Shown piece by piece: positions 17,545-24,446 of a stretch of 40,789 nt of DNA. The notes beneath the pieces are model-generated. The model did not search any database, had not been told where the DNA came from, and saw only the letters and a program-made list of their open reading frames with translations. The stretch lies in the NCBI GenBank assembly GCA_937922785.1, contig CALAJQ010000042.1:1-40789 (forward strand), in the 5' to 3' direction. Every line of letters starts with the position of its first letter. Within the stretch, counting starts at the first letter, position 1. The position numbers and the translations under genes were made by a program. The stretch comes from an uncultured Acidimicrobiales bacterium. Its GTDB lineage: Bacteria; Actinomycetota; Acidimicrobiia; Acidimicrobiales; SZUA-35.

Positions 17545-17566
17545 CTGGCTACACCGCCAGAACGAA
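17545..17566. repeat. Copy of the 22-nt hairpin repeat
   Basis: Exact reverse complement of 11519-11540. It contains the palindrome CTGGCTACACCGCCAG and lies just beyond the terminator of the minus-strand small RNA. Partial relatives (CCTGGCAACCC, CCTGGCAGGCAGCC) precede it at about 17471-17506. Confidence 0.75.
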
Positions 17567-17576
17567 TAAAGTCAGC

Positions 17577-17612
17577 AAAAAGATAGAAACCGACCTCGAT
17601 GAGGTCGGTTTC
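17577..17612 (-). terminator. Rho-independent terminator of the 6C-type RNA
   Basis: A perfect 12-bp stem (GAAACCGACCTC with its complement, 17586-17612) with a 3-nt loop is followed on the minus strand by TATCTTTTT. It fits a minus-strand transcript; on the plus strand the stem is not followed by a T-run. Confidence 0.9.
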
Positions 17613-17712
17613 CGTTGCGAGCACCGGTCTGAAGGGGGGACTTCGCCAGTGCTTCTGATTAGTAACCACCCGAGTTACAAAGGGGGGGACCGAATCCGGG
17701 TGGCTACCTCTT
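17577..17712 (-). ncRNA. 6C-type small RNA
   Basis: A complete small RNA gene of about 136 nt. On the minus strand the expected start is near 17712. Hairpin 1 pairs 17707-17697 with 17672-17662 (11 bp, one G-U) and has a loop with seven consecutive C. Hairpin 2 pairs 17653-17646 with 17627-17620 (8 bp, one G-U) and has a loop with six consecutive C. A rho-independent terminator closes it. Two stem-loops each with six or more C in the loop is the defining design of the actinobacterial 6C RNA motif. Such C-rich loops are thought to pair with G-rich mRNA sites. Both the promoter and the terminator agree with the strand. An overlapping 128-codon minus-strand open frame is judged spurious. Confidence 0.85.
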
Positions 17713-17718
17713 GGTAAC

Positions 17719-17747
17719 ATTATAGACAGGCCGCCGCCATCTGTCCA
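17719..17747 (-). promoter_or_regulatory. Consensus sigma70-type promoter of the 6C-type RNA
   Basis: On the minus strand TGGACA (17747-17742) and a perfect TATAAT (17724-17719) are separated by exactly 17 nt. The predicted start is near 17712, just before hairpin 1. It is the best promoter match in the window. Confidence 0.85.
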
Positions 17748-17787
17748 CCAGTTCGGACAGATGTCACACATCTGCTTGACAGATGGG
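17738..17787. promoter_or_regulatory. Cluster of CAGATG/CATCTG half-sites, probable operator
   Basis: A 9-bp perfect inverted repeat (CATCTGTCC 17738-17746, GGACAGATG 17755-17763) covers the -35 box of the 6C promoter. A second one (CAGATG-tcaca-CATCTG, 17758-17774) overlaps it, and another ACAGATG follows at 17779-17785. The cluster lies between the divergent small RNA and lysR, so a regulator bound here, perhaps LysR itself, could control both. Confidence 0.65.
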
Positions 17788-17805
17788 CCAATCTAGTGTG
17801 ACTAT
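17776..17805 (+). promoter_or_regulatory. Putative lysR promoter
   Basis: TTGACA at 17776-17781 is followed after 18 nt by GACTAT (17800-17805), 5 nt before the ATG at 17811. No ribosome site is seen, so the mRNA is probably leaderless. The -35 box lies inside the CAGATG repeat cluster. Confidence 0.5.
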
Positions 17806-17810
17806 CGAAC

Positions 17811-18740
17811 ATGGACCTGCGTCAACTCCAGGCTTTTGTGGCCGTGATCGACTTCGGAAGCTTCACTTCGGCGGCTCGGGCCCTACATACGGTTCAGTCC
17901 AACATTTCCACCCACGTAGCCCGCCTGGAAACCGAGCTGGGTGCAGTTCTAATTGACCGAGCAACCGGTAAGCCAACACAAGAAGGCGAAGCTGTCCTGG
18001 CTCGAGCGCGCAGGATCGAGAGAGAGTTGGAGGCACTAGAGGCCGACGTCGGATCTCTTTATGGCACCCCGCGAGGCACCGTCAAGATCGGAATTATCGG
18101 TACCACCGCTCGTTGGTGCACGCCGGCTCTGGTCGATCTGATCGCGCAAAGAACACCCGATATTTCTCTAATAATTTCTGACGGAACTACAACTTCGATA
18201 ATCGGCCGCCTACTGAGCGACGCGATCGACATTGGAGTGTCGGCGCTACCAGTCAACGACCCTGAGATTCGTACCACGCCATTGTTTGACGAAGAAGACA
18301 TCGTCATCGCCCCCGCTTCACATCCACTGGCCATGATGGATGTTGTCACCATGGCCGACTTAGCTGACCACCAGTTGCTTATGGCCGCCCCTGGAACCCC
18401 GTTTCGTCAAGAAACTGATGCTGCGTTTGGTGCCGTGGGGCTTCGACCAAGGCCCCAAGTTGAGATTGACGGCATCCGATTGCTTGCATCGTTGGCGTTC
18501 CAGGGCTTTGGAGTAGCAATCGTTCCTGCCACTGCTGCTCCCGGTTGGGTTGGCGGGGATTGGAAACGAATTCGCGTGGACGGGCTGGCTCGCCGCTCGG
18601 TGGGAATTGCTTTGAAGCGCCGCGGACAACCCTCCGCAGCAGTTCAGGCCGCCCTCGAAGTCGTCCGGGACGCCATAAACGCACGAGGAGCCGGTGAGCC
18701 CGGTGTTTCTCTGGTCGGTATCGACGAGATTTCGGGCTAG
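17811..18740 (+). CDS. LysR-family transcriptional regulator
   Basis: A 309-residue DNA-binding regulator. The N-terminal winged helix is clear: MDLRQLQAFVAVIDFGSFTSAA, ALHTVQSNISTHVARLETELGAVLIDR (recognition helix about residues 30-48). It is followed by the linker helix and a two-lobe effector domain (about 90-295). LysR proteins usually bind upstream of their own gene and of a neighbour; the repeated CAGATG sites at 17738-17787 are the obvious place. The carboxyltransferase gene begins 11 bp after the stop, so the two are likely co-transcribed and the enzyme is a possible target. The effector is unknown. Confidence 0.92.
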   Translation: MDLRQLQAFVAVIDFGSFTSAARALHTVQSNISTHVARLETELGAVLIDRATGKPTQEGEAVLARARRIERELEALEADVGSLYGTPRGTVKIGIIGTTARWCTPALVDLIAQRTPDISLIISDGTTTSIIGRLLSDAIDIGVSALPVNDPEIRTTPLFDEEDIVIAPASHPLAMMDVVTMADLADHQLLMAAPGTPFRQETDAAFGAVGLRPRPQVEIDGIRLLASLAFQGFGVAIVPATAAPGWVGGDWKRIRVDGLARRSVGIALKRRGQPSAAVQAALEVVRDAINARGAGEPGVSLVGIDEISG

Positions 18741-18751
18741 AAAGAACCCCA

Positions 18752-20056
18752 ATGACAGCCCGAGTTGAGGTAATCGATGACCGCCGGGTAATGCGGGTGG
18801 AAATAGCAGGGTCGGGTCCGAACGACTCGCTCACTATTGCCGACGGCAACATGCTGGCCGAAGGTGTCCGTCACGGCTTAGAACAACGCCTCCCGATGTT
18901 CATCACCCTCACTTGCTTAGGGCCAACTGTCTCTGAGGGCCTAGGCACCTCCGACGCTTGGGCCAAGGCCGCTGCAGTTCTGGCCTCGGCCTCTGGCGTC
19001 GTTCCGATCTTTTTCGGCGCTACCGGCCCGGTCACATCTGGGCCATCTCTGCTGATAGGCCTGGCCGACATCGTGATCTTCACCGAGGACGCTTTCGCGT
19101 TTGTGTCGGGCCCGATGATGGTCGAGGAGTTCACCGGCGTCCCCGTGTCTTCGGAAGATCTCGGCGGCGCAGGTTCAAGTGCGCGCACCAGTGGCGTCGC
19201 CCACCTCGTCGTACCAGACATCGACAGCGCCGTCGACGCCATGCGGATGCTGTTGGACTACCTTCCTGACAACGTAGACCAGGTCACTCCCCCGATCCCC
19301 ACGACCGATCCGATAGAGCGGTTGACTCCGGAAGCTGGCGCCCTTATTCCAGACCATCCGACCGGTTCATATGACGTGCGCGACGTCATTCGAGAAATCG
19401 CCGACGACGGAGAGTTCTTTGAACTGAGAGCGGGGTTTGCCCCAAACATCGTGGTCGGATTTGCCTCTTTCGGTGGAATCGCGTGCGGTGTGGTCGCCAA
19501 TCAATCCCAAGCACTTGCCGGCGCTATCGATATTCCAGCCAGCCACAAGGGCGCACAGTTTGTTGGCATGTGTGACTCGTTCAACGTTCCGCTCCTCACA
19601 CTTGTTGACACCTCGGGTTTCCTTCCCGGTAAGGACCTCGAATGGCGAGGCATGATCCGTCATGGCGCACAACTTGCTTTCTCCTACGCACGCGCAACAG
19701 TGCCCCGAGTCGGGCTCATCTTGAGGAAGAGTTATGGCGGTGCCTACATCGTTATGGACTCGCGATACATCGGCAATGACGTCATGATGGCGTGGCCGTC
19801 AGCTGAGGTTGCGGTGATGGGGGCAAAGGGCGCAGTTGAGATCTTGCATCGTTCTGCCAGCCCGCAAGAGCGAGAGACATTAGTGGCCGATTATGAGTCC
19901 AAATACCTTTCTCCGTACCCCGCAGCCGAGCGTGGAGCGATTTCTGCAGTAATTGATCCCGCCGATACTCGTCGAATCGTGTCGCAGAACCTCGATTTAT
20001 TGGCTTCCAAGCGGGAAAAGCACCGCTTTAGGCGCCACGACAATATGCCTCTGTAG
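18752..20056 (+). CDS. Acyl-CoA carboxylase carboxyltransferase subunit (short form)
   Basis: A 434-residue protein of the AccD/PccB carboxyltransferase superfamily, which moves CO2 from biotin onto acetyl-, propionyl- or a similar acyl-CoA. The N-half (about 1-185) has the first crotonase-like fold with GATGPVTSGPSLLIGLADIVIF. The C-half has GGIACGVVANQ, the oxyanion segment VDTSGFLPGKDLEWRGMIRHGAQLAFSYA, and SYGGAYIVMDSRYIGNDVMMAWPSAEVAVMGAKGAVEIL, all standard for acyl-CoA carboxylases. It is about 80 residues shorter than PccB (about 510-520) at the N-terminus. No biotin carboxylase or carrier subunit is in the window. The LysR gene is directly upstream. Confidence 0.85.
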   Translation: MTARVEVIDDRRVMRVEIAGSGPNDSLTIADGNMLAEGVRHGLEQRLPMFITLTCLGPTVSEGLGTSDAWAKAAAVLASASGVVPIFFGATGPVTSGPSLLIGLADIVIFTEDAFAFVSGPMMVEEFTGVPVSSEDLGGAGSSARTSGVAHLVVPDIDSAVDAMRMLLDYLPDNVDQVTPPIPTTDPIERLTPEAGALIPDHPTGSYDVRDVIREIADDGEFFELRAGFAPNIVVGFASFGGIACGVVANQSQALAGAIDIPASHKGAQFVGMCDSFNVPLLTLVDTSGFLPGKDLEWRGMIRHGAQLAFSYARATVPRVGLILRKSYGGAYIVMDSRYIGNDVMMAWPSAEVAVMGAKGAVEILHRSASPQERETLVADYESKYLSPYPAAERGAISAVIDPADTRRIVSQNLDLLASKREKHRFRRHDNMPL

Positions 20057-20084
20057 CAATTATTCGATCCGGCTCGCGAGCAGG

Positions 20085-20090
20085 TAGATT
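20085..20090 (+). promoter_or_regulatory. -10 box TAGATT for leaderless citrate synthase mRNA
   Basis: The TANNNT box ends exactly 6 nt before GTG 20097, with a weak -35-like TTCGAT at 20063-20068 (16-nt spacer). The absence of a Shine-Dalgarno supports a leaderless message starting at the GTG. Confidence 0.55.
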
Positions 20091-20096
20091 TAACAG

Positions 20097-21365
20097 GTGT
20101 CTGAATCTGTAACTATCACCGACAACCGCACCGGCGAAACCATCGAAATCCCAATCGAAAACGGTGGTATCAGTGCGAAGGCCTTCTCCAAGCACATGCC
20201 GGGGCTGTGGTTTTATGACCCAGGTTTCACCGCTACAGCGTCTACCTCCAGCGCAATCACATACCTGGACGGTGGCAACGGAGTGCTGCGTTACCGCGGT
20301 TACCCCATTGAACAGCTCGCCGAGAAGTCGACGTTCCTTGAGGTTTGCTATCTGTTGATCAATGGCGAGCTGCCTAGCGCAACCGAGATGGAGACTTGGC
20401 GACACGACATCACCCATCACACGTTCATCCACGAGAATATGCGCAAGCGTTTCACCGAGGGCTTCCACCATGACGCTCACCCGATGGGCATGCTCACTTC
20501 AGCAATTGCGGCTCTTTCCACGTTCTACCCAGAAGCCAAGGACATCTCGGACCCCGAGAACCGAAAGAAGCAGATCAACCGTTTGATCTCCAAGGTTCCG
20601 ACACTTGCAGCGATGGCTTATCGCGCCAGTATCGGCATGCCTTTTGTCTACCCAGACAACACACTCAACTACGCCGAAAACTTCCTTTCGATGATGTGGC
20701 GGGTTGCTGAACCTGTTTACGAAGCAGATCCAGTTCTTTCCAAGGCACTGGACACTTTGCTGATTCTCCACGCCGATCACGAGCAGAACTGTTCAACCAC
20801 AACGATGCGTGTTGTCGGTTCGTCTCATTCAGACCCTTACGTGTCTGCGGCGGCCGCAACTTCGGCCCTTTATGGCCCTCGCCACGGCGGAGCAAACGAG
20901 CAGGTAATCCACATGCTCAACGAGATTGGCTCCTATGAGAACATCCCGGCTTTCATCGAAAAGGTGAAGCAGGGTGATGTACGTCTTATGGGCTTCGGGC
21001 ACCGTGTCTACAAGGCCTATGACCCCCGAGCCACCATCGTTAAAGAGCAGGCAGACAAGGTCTTCGCCGTAACCGGGCGCAGTCCGCTGCTCGACATTGC
21101 TTTGAAGCTTGAAGAGATTGCTCTGGAAGACGATTACTTCAAGAGCCGCAACCTCTACCCGAACGTGGACTTCTACACCGGCCTGATCTACCAGTCGATG
21201 GGTATCCCGATGGACATGTTCACCGTGATGTTCACCATCGGCCGCATGCCGGGCTGGCTGTCACATTGGGAAGAGCTCATGGTTGAAGAACAGCGCATCG
21301 CTCGACCTCGCCAGCTCTACACCGGCCCCGATGAGCGAGACTACGTAGACATCGCTTCGCGCTAA
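20097..21365 (+). CDS. gltA: Citrate synthase
   Basis: A 422-residue enzyme that condenses oxaloacetate and acetyl-CoA to citrate. The catalytic triad is visible: H263 in GPRHGGAN, H302 in GFGHRVYK and D358 in VDFYTG, matching E. coli H264, H305 and D362. The helix HADHEQNCSTTTMRVVGSSHSDPYV is typical of hexameric type II enzymes, and length agrees (about 427). The GTG start is preferred because of the leaderless -10 box. The gene is monocistronic: it lies 40 bp after the carboxyltransferase but with its own promoter, and it converges on a minus-strand operon. Confidence 0.96.
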   Translation: MSESVTITDNRTGETIEIPIENGGISAKAFSKHMPGLWFYDPGFTATASTSSAITYLDGGNGVLRYRGYPIEQLAEKSTFLEVCYLLINGELPSATEMETWRHDITHHTFIHENMRKRFTEGFHHDAHPMGMLTSAIAALSTFYPEAKDISDPENRKKQINRLISKVPTLAAMAYRASIGMPFVYPDNTLNYAENFLSMMWRVAEPVYEADPVLSKALDTLLILHADHEQNCSTTTMRVVGSSHSDPYVSAAAATSALYGPRHGGANEQVIHMLNEIGSYENIPAFIEKVKQGDVRLMGFGHRVYKAYDPRATIVKEQADKVFAVTGRSPLLDIALKLEEIALEDDYFKSRNLYPNVDFYTGLIYQSMGIPMDMFTVMFTIGRMPGWLSHWEELMVEEQRIARPRQLYTGPDERDYVDIASR

Positions 21366-21380
21366 CGCCATTACGCGTTA
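21363..21380. repeat. Small hairpin holding both converging stop codons
   Basis: TAACGC (21363-21368) and GCGTTA (21375-21380) form a 6-bp stem around a 6-nt loop. The first arm contains the citrate synthase TAA and the loop contains the stop of the FedA-like gene on the other strand. Too short to be a strong terminator. Confidence 0.5.
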
Positions 21381-22684
21381 AGCAGCAGCCACAGTCCCAG
21401 GATGCTGTAAAGCACCATTACAAAGAGCATCACAAACTGGCTGCGAAGCGCGTCCAAGCGGTCAAACAGACCAACTGCTCGGTCATGCGCAACGAGGATG
21501 CCTGCGATGTGGCCGATGACAACGGCTAACGCCTGACACCACGCGACCGCGTCGACACTGACGAGGTTGAAGTTGACCACCCCGTCAGCGCCACCAAACA
21601 GATCCCAACCTTGACCAAAGGGATCCGATAGCCGGAACACAAAGTTCTGCATTTCGTCAAAGGCCAGCTGCAGGTAGTGAGCGATTGTGTAGCCGAACAG
21701 GATCGGCACCAAGGACGGAGCGAATAGGTTGGCCAAGATAGGGCGGGATTGGCCTGTGATCCGCGCCATTGACCTGATCGAGACCAAATACAACCCAGAA
21801 ACCGCTGCTGTGACAACAACAATCCCAGCCAACCGGTACCAGGCCTCTGTCCAACCTGACTGCCGACCGATTAGATCCCGAAACAGTTCGCTTTCGCCAA
21901 GCCCGTCGAAAGTGACTCCACCGAGCACAACAAGCAATGTCGCGGTGCCGACTCGCCCAATGTCCAACTTAGCTAGTCCGCTTAGTGGCATTCGTAGCCG
22001 GATTGCGCCATGTGAATCCCGCGCCAACGGGGCCATAGCCGACATCAAACCAAAGTGAACAGCGAACAACTCGGCGTCGCCAAGCCACTCCCTCCCCCAC
22101 TTCCAGACGCCGGCCATCGTAATCACGACGTAGATAGCCATAGCGATACCTATGTTCCGCGGTTCGGCACCGTCGGGGTGGATTAGCTCCATGAATAGAA
22201 ACGCGGCGGCGGCCACTGGCGCCATCCAGTGAGTCCAGCTTGGCGCTTTGGCGCCGTTGGTTGATCGGATCCGGTCAAAGGCCAACCCGATTGTTTCGAA
22301 CGGGCTAATCGCGGTCCAGAAATTGCCAAAGAAACACACCAGGCCTTGCACCACAACCCACAGAGCCACAAATACAGCTACCGGAGCGATATTTTCAGAC
22401 TTGTCAGTTGAGCCAAACAGTGCAGCCAACAGGGTGACTGCAAAAAGTGTCAGCGATCCAGCCCGAATTAGTAACTCACCGATCCTGGTCGGAGTTTGGG
22501 TCCATGCGAGTGATTTGCCTGATTCTGCTTCAGCGAGTTTTGGCTTAGACCACCACTCGCCAACGGCAAAAAACGACACCGCGATGGCAACACTTGAGGC
22601 CCACGCGAACTGCCAGAAGGGCAACGGCAAGTCACCCCTCGAACCAATCCCGTGGGCCAGCAGCGAAGCCTGAGCGAGCAGCAT
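21371..22684 (-). CDS. Polytopic membrane protein, fenitrothion-hydrolase (FedA)-like family
   Basis: A 437-residue integral membrane protein with about ten hydrophobic segments. The N-terminus has LAHGIGSRGDLPLPFW, a hallmark of proteins annotated as fenitrothion hydrolase in Actinobacteria. That enzyme activity was shown for a membrane protein of Burkholderia; the native role here is unlikely to be pesticide hydrolysis. Conserved His/Asp residues in the membrane (HYLQLAFDEMQN, VAHDRAVGLFDRLD) could bind metal. ATG 22684 lies 4 bp after the stop of the His-rich lipoprotein, so the two are coupled, and a shared function at the membrane surface is likely. Confidence 0.72.
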   Translation of the reverse strand: MLLAQASLLAHGIGSRGDLPLPFWQFAWASSVAIAVSFFAVGEWWSKPKLAEAESGKSLAWTQTPTRIGELLIRAGSLTLFAVTLLAALFGSTDKSENIAPVAVFVALWVVVQGLVCFFGNFWTAISPFETIGLAFDRIRSTNGAKAPSWTHWMAPVAAAAFLFMELIHPDGAEPRNIGIAMAIYVVITMAGVWKWGREWLGDAELFAVHFGLMSAMAPLARDSHGAIRLRMPLSGLAKLDIGRVGTATLLVVLGGVTFDGLGESELFRDLIGRQSGWTEAWYRLAGIVVVTAAVSGLYLVSIRSMARITGQSRPILANLFAPSLVPILFGYTIAHYLQLAFDEMQNFVFRLSDPFGQGWDLFGGADGVVNFNLVSVDAVAWCQALAVVIGHIAGILVAHDRAVGLFDRLDALRSQFVMLFVMVLYSILGLWLLLNA

Positions 22685-22688
22685 CAGA

Positions 22689-23807
22689 TCAACGGACTTC
22701 TAATTCGGTAATCAGTACTCCGGAATCCTCGAACTCGATTTCGAAGACGCCGGGAACATCGGCAACAAACATCAAAGTTCCGTCTTTGTCTGGACCTACG
22801 TCGGCAAACAGATCGTAGCCATGGACGTGCACGTGCTCTGCAATGTCTGATGCGACACTAAGCATGATTGTTTGGCCCAGCTTTACCTCAACCCGTCCGT
22901 CAACTCCTGTGATGTCGCCGTTGGCATAGCCAACATCCAGCGCCAGCGCGTCGCTGGGGTCCTCTGAATCATCGCCATGCTCATCGCCACCGTGCTCATC
23001 GCCATGCTCACCGTTGTGCTCGCCATCTTCCATTTCCATGGCGTCGCCCGACCCCACAACTGTTGCGCTGGCCGAAACTAGTTCGCCGTCAACGGCATAG
23101 GCGGTGTGATCGTTGGCGTTGGCCTCCACGGTGATCGTGTTCTCGCCACCTGCCAATTCCGGAATGTGCCACCAATTGCCATACAACCGCTGAACCTTGA
23201 CGCCGTTTATGTAGAGATGAAGGTGACCCTCACCGTCAACATTGTCTCCGCTGACATGCTCGGGAGCGAACTTGAAGTTCGTGATTTCTGCGAACACGTT
23301 CCAGCCCTGCGCGGAATCGGGAGTGACGGTGACTGCCATCTCGGGAGTATCGCCGACGAACTCGATCGGATCGGCTGAATGCCCATGGCTGTGGCCTTCG
23401 CCGCTTGGCTCAGGCACAGTGATTGACGCTGTGGCCTCACCCCCGTCGTACAGGTCGCCGTTGTTAGTTACTAAGGCGGCTCGAACCTCGTGGTCACCCG
23501 GAGCCAAGCTCAGGTGCACCCAGTCTGAGTAGACCCGAACCGGGTCGTTGTCATCAACAAACAAGTGGACGTAGCCCTCGTTTGCGACATCTTCGCCACC
23601 AACGTTTTCTGGCGTAAACGCGAAGTTGGTAGTGGTGAGCTGAACGTTTTGTCCGCCCTTGGCGTCGATACTGACGTCGACTGCGATAGTTGGTTGCGGA
23701 CCATCGACCGCTGGCCCGGTGGCATCTGAGGTTTCCGAACCGCAGGCGCCAGCGCCAAGTACAAATACAACTGCAATACAAAGCAGTCGCCATGGTTTTC
23801 TAAACAT
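22689..23807 (-). CDS. His-rich secreted lipoprotein with cupredoxin-like C-terminal domain
   Basis: A 372-residue lipoprotein: hydrophobic core and GAGAC lipobox with C22. Two similar beta domains follow, about 45-130 (TNFAFTPENVGGEDVANEG, YVHLFVDD) and 160-255 (TNFKFAPEHVSGDNVDGEG, HLHLYING), each ending in a HxH/LH pair. Next comes an acidic His-rich linker (HNGEHGDEHGGDEHGDD, about 275-292) and a C-terminal domain with AEHVHVHGYDLFADV, shaped like a cupredoxin-type metal site. ATG 23807 has GGAG 6 nt upstream; the TTG four codons earlier lies before it. The metal is probably copper, but this is inferred from residue composition only. It is coupled to the FedA-like gene. Confidence 0.75.
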   Translation of the reverse strand: MFRKPWRLLCIAVVFVLGAGACGSETSDATGPAVDGPQPTIAVDVSIDAKGGQNVQLTTTNFAFTPENVGGEDVANEGYVHLFVDDNDPVRVYSDWVHLSLAPGDHEVRAALVTNNGDLYDGGEATASITVPEPSGEGHSHGHSADPIEFVGDTPEMAVTVTPDSAQGWNVFAEITNFKFAPEHVSGDNVDGEGHLHLYINGVKVQRLYGNWWHIPELAGGENTITVEANANDHTAYAVDGELVSASATVVGSGDAMEMEDGEHNGEHGDEHGGDEHGDDSEDPSDALALDVGYANGDITGVDGRVEVKLGQTIMLSVASDIAEHVHVHGYDLFADVGPDKDGTLMFVADVPGVFEIEFEDSGVLITELEVR

Positions 23808-23845
23808 GGGTTTCTCCAAATCTGTTGTGAATCGTTTACAAAATC

Positions 23846-24421
23846 TCAGTACACGATTCGGACTGGAGGTCCCCTTCGACTTTGGGAGTGGCCAAGCAAC
23901 TCTTCAAACGCGATATCGCAAACTCGGTCAAAGATCGGCTCGGTTGGAACAAAAGCAAAATCGGGTCTCTGTGGCGTGCCAATCCAGGCGACCACAGCTT
24001 CGACTGCGCTTGAGATCAGGCGGCTTAAGGCAGCTGCCACAAACGGTATGACTGCTAGACCCGCCCACATGACCCCTTCGAATACAAAGGACACCACTGA
24101 CAAACCATTGACTAACCGCTCTAGGACTTCCATTAACAGAAAGAATGCAGCCATCACCGAGCCCAGTTGGGTGGCGCTGACAGTTTTGGCACCAGGCCTA
24201 GAGCGCAACGAGCGCACGATGTAAGACCCCACCACAAGCAAAGCGAGCGGAGAAACGACAGCCCACAAAAATGGGAGATGGCCGTGAGCTACTGGCGCTC
24301 GAGAAAAAGCACTCGGCACGTAGGCGATCTCGTGGGCTACCAAAGTCCCGAACCCGCCTAGTAAGGCGAAATCAAGAAATGACAGTCGAGTGTCCAAGCT
24401 CTTGGTGCGGGGCCTTCCCAT
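23846..24421 (-). CDS. Small membrane protein with conserved His motifs, unknown function
   Basis: A 191-residue protein with about four membrane segments (about 15-32, 48-66, 85-105, 115-135). Near the N-terminus it carries VAHEIAYV and further on VAHGHLPFLW, His-containing motifs at membrane edges that could hold metal. ATG 24421 is preferred over the longer frame, which would overlap recD; GGAG lies close upstream. The gene follows recD after 25 bp and precedes the His-rich lipoprotein by 38 bp, so it appears to be the first member of a three-gene membrane module carried on the rec transcript. No family name is recognised with confidence. Confidence 0.62.
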   Translation of the reverse strand: MGRPRTKSLDTRLSFLDFALLGGFGTLVAHEIAYVPSAFSRAPVAHGHLPFLWAVVSPLALLVVGSYIVRSLRSRPGAKTVSATQLGSVMAAFFLLMEVLERLVNGLSVVSFVFEGVMWAGLAVIPFVAAALSRLISSAVEAVVAWIGTPQRPDFAFVPTEPIFDRVCDIAFEELLGHSQSRRGPPVRIVY

Positions 24422-24446
24422 AGCTCCAAGGGTAACCCACTGGGCT

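Noticed and set aside
17601-17718. Plus-strand reading as a c-di-AMP (ydaO-like) or other riboswitch before lysR
   Set aside because: A fragment such as GGACCGAATCC is suggestive, but the conserved order of ydaO elements is missing, whereas the minus-strand promoter, stems and terminator fit perfectly.
17385-17771. 128-codon open frame on the minus strand over the small RNA
   Set aside because: It runs through the promoter, both C-loop hairpins and terminator of the 6C-type RNA, has odd composition and no ribosome site.
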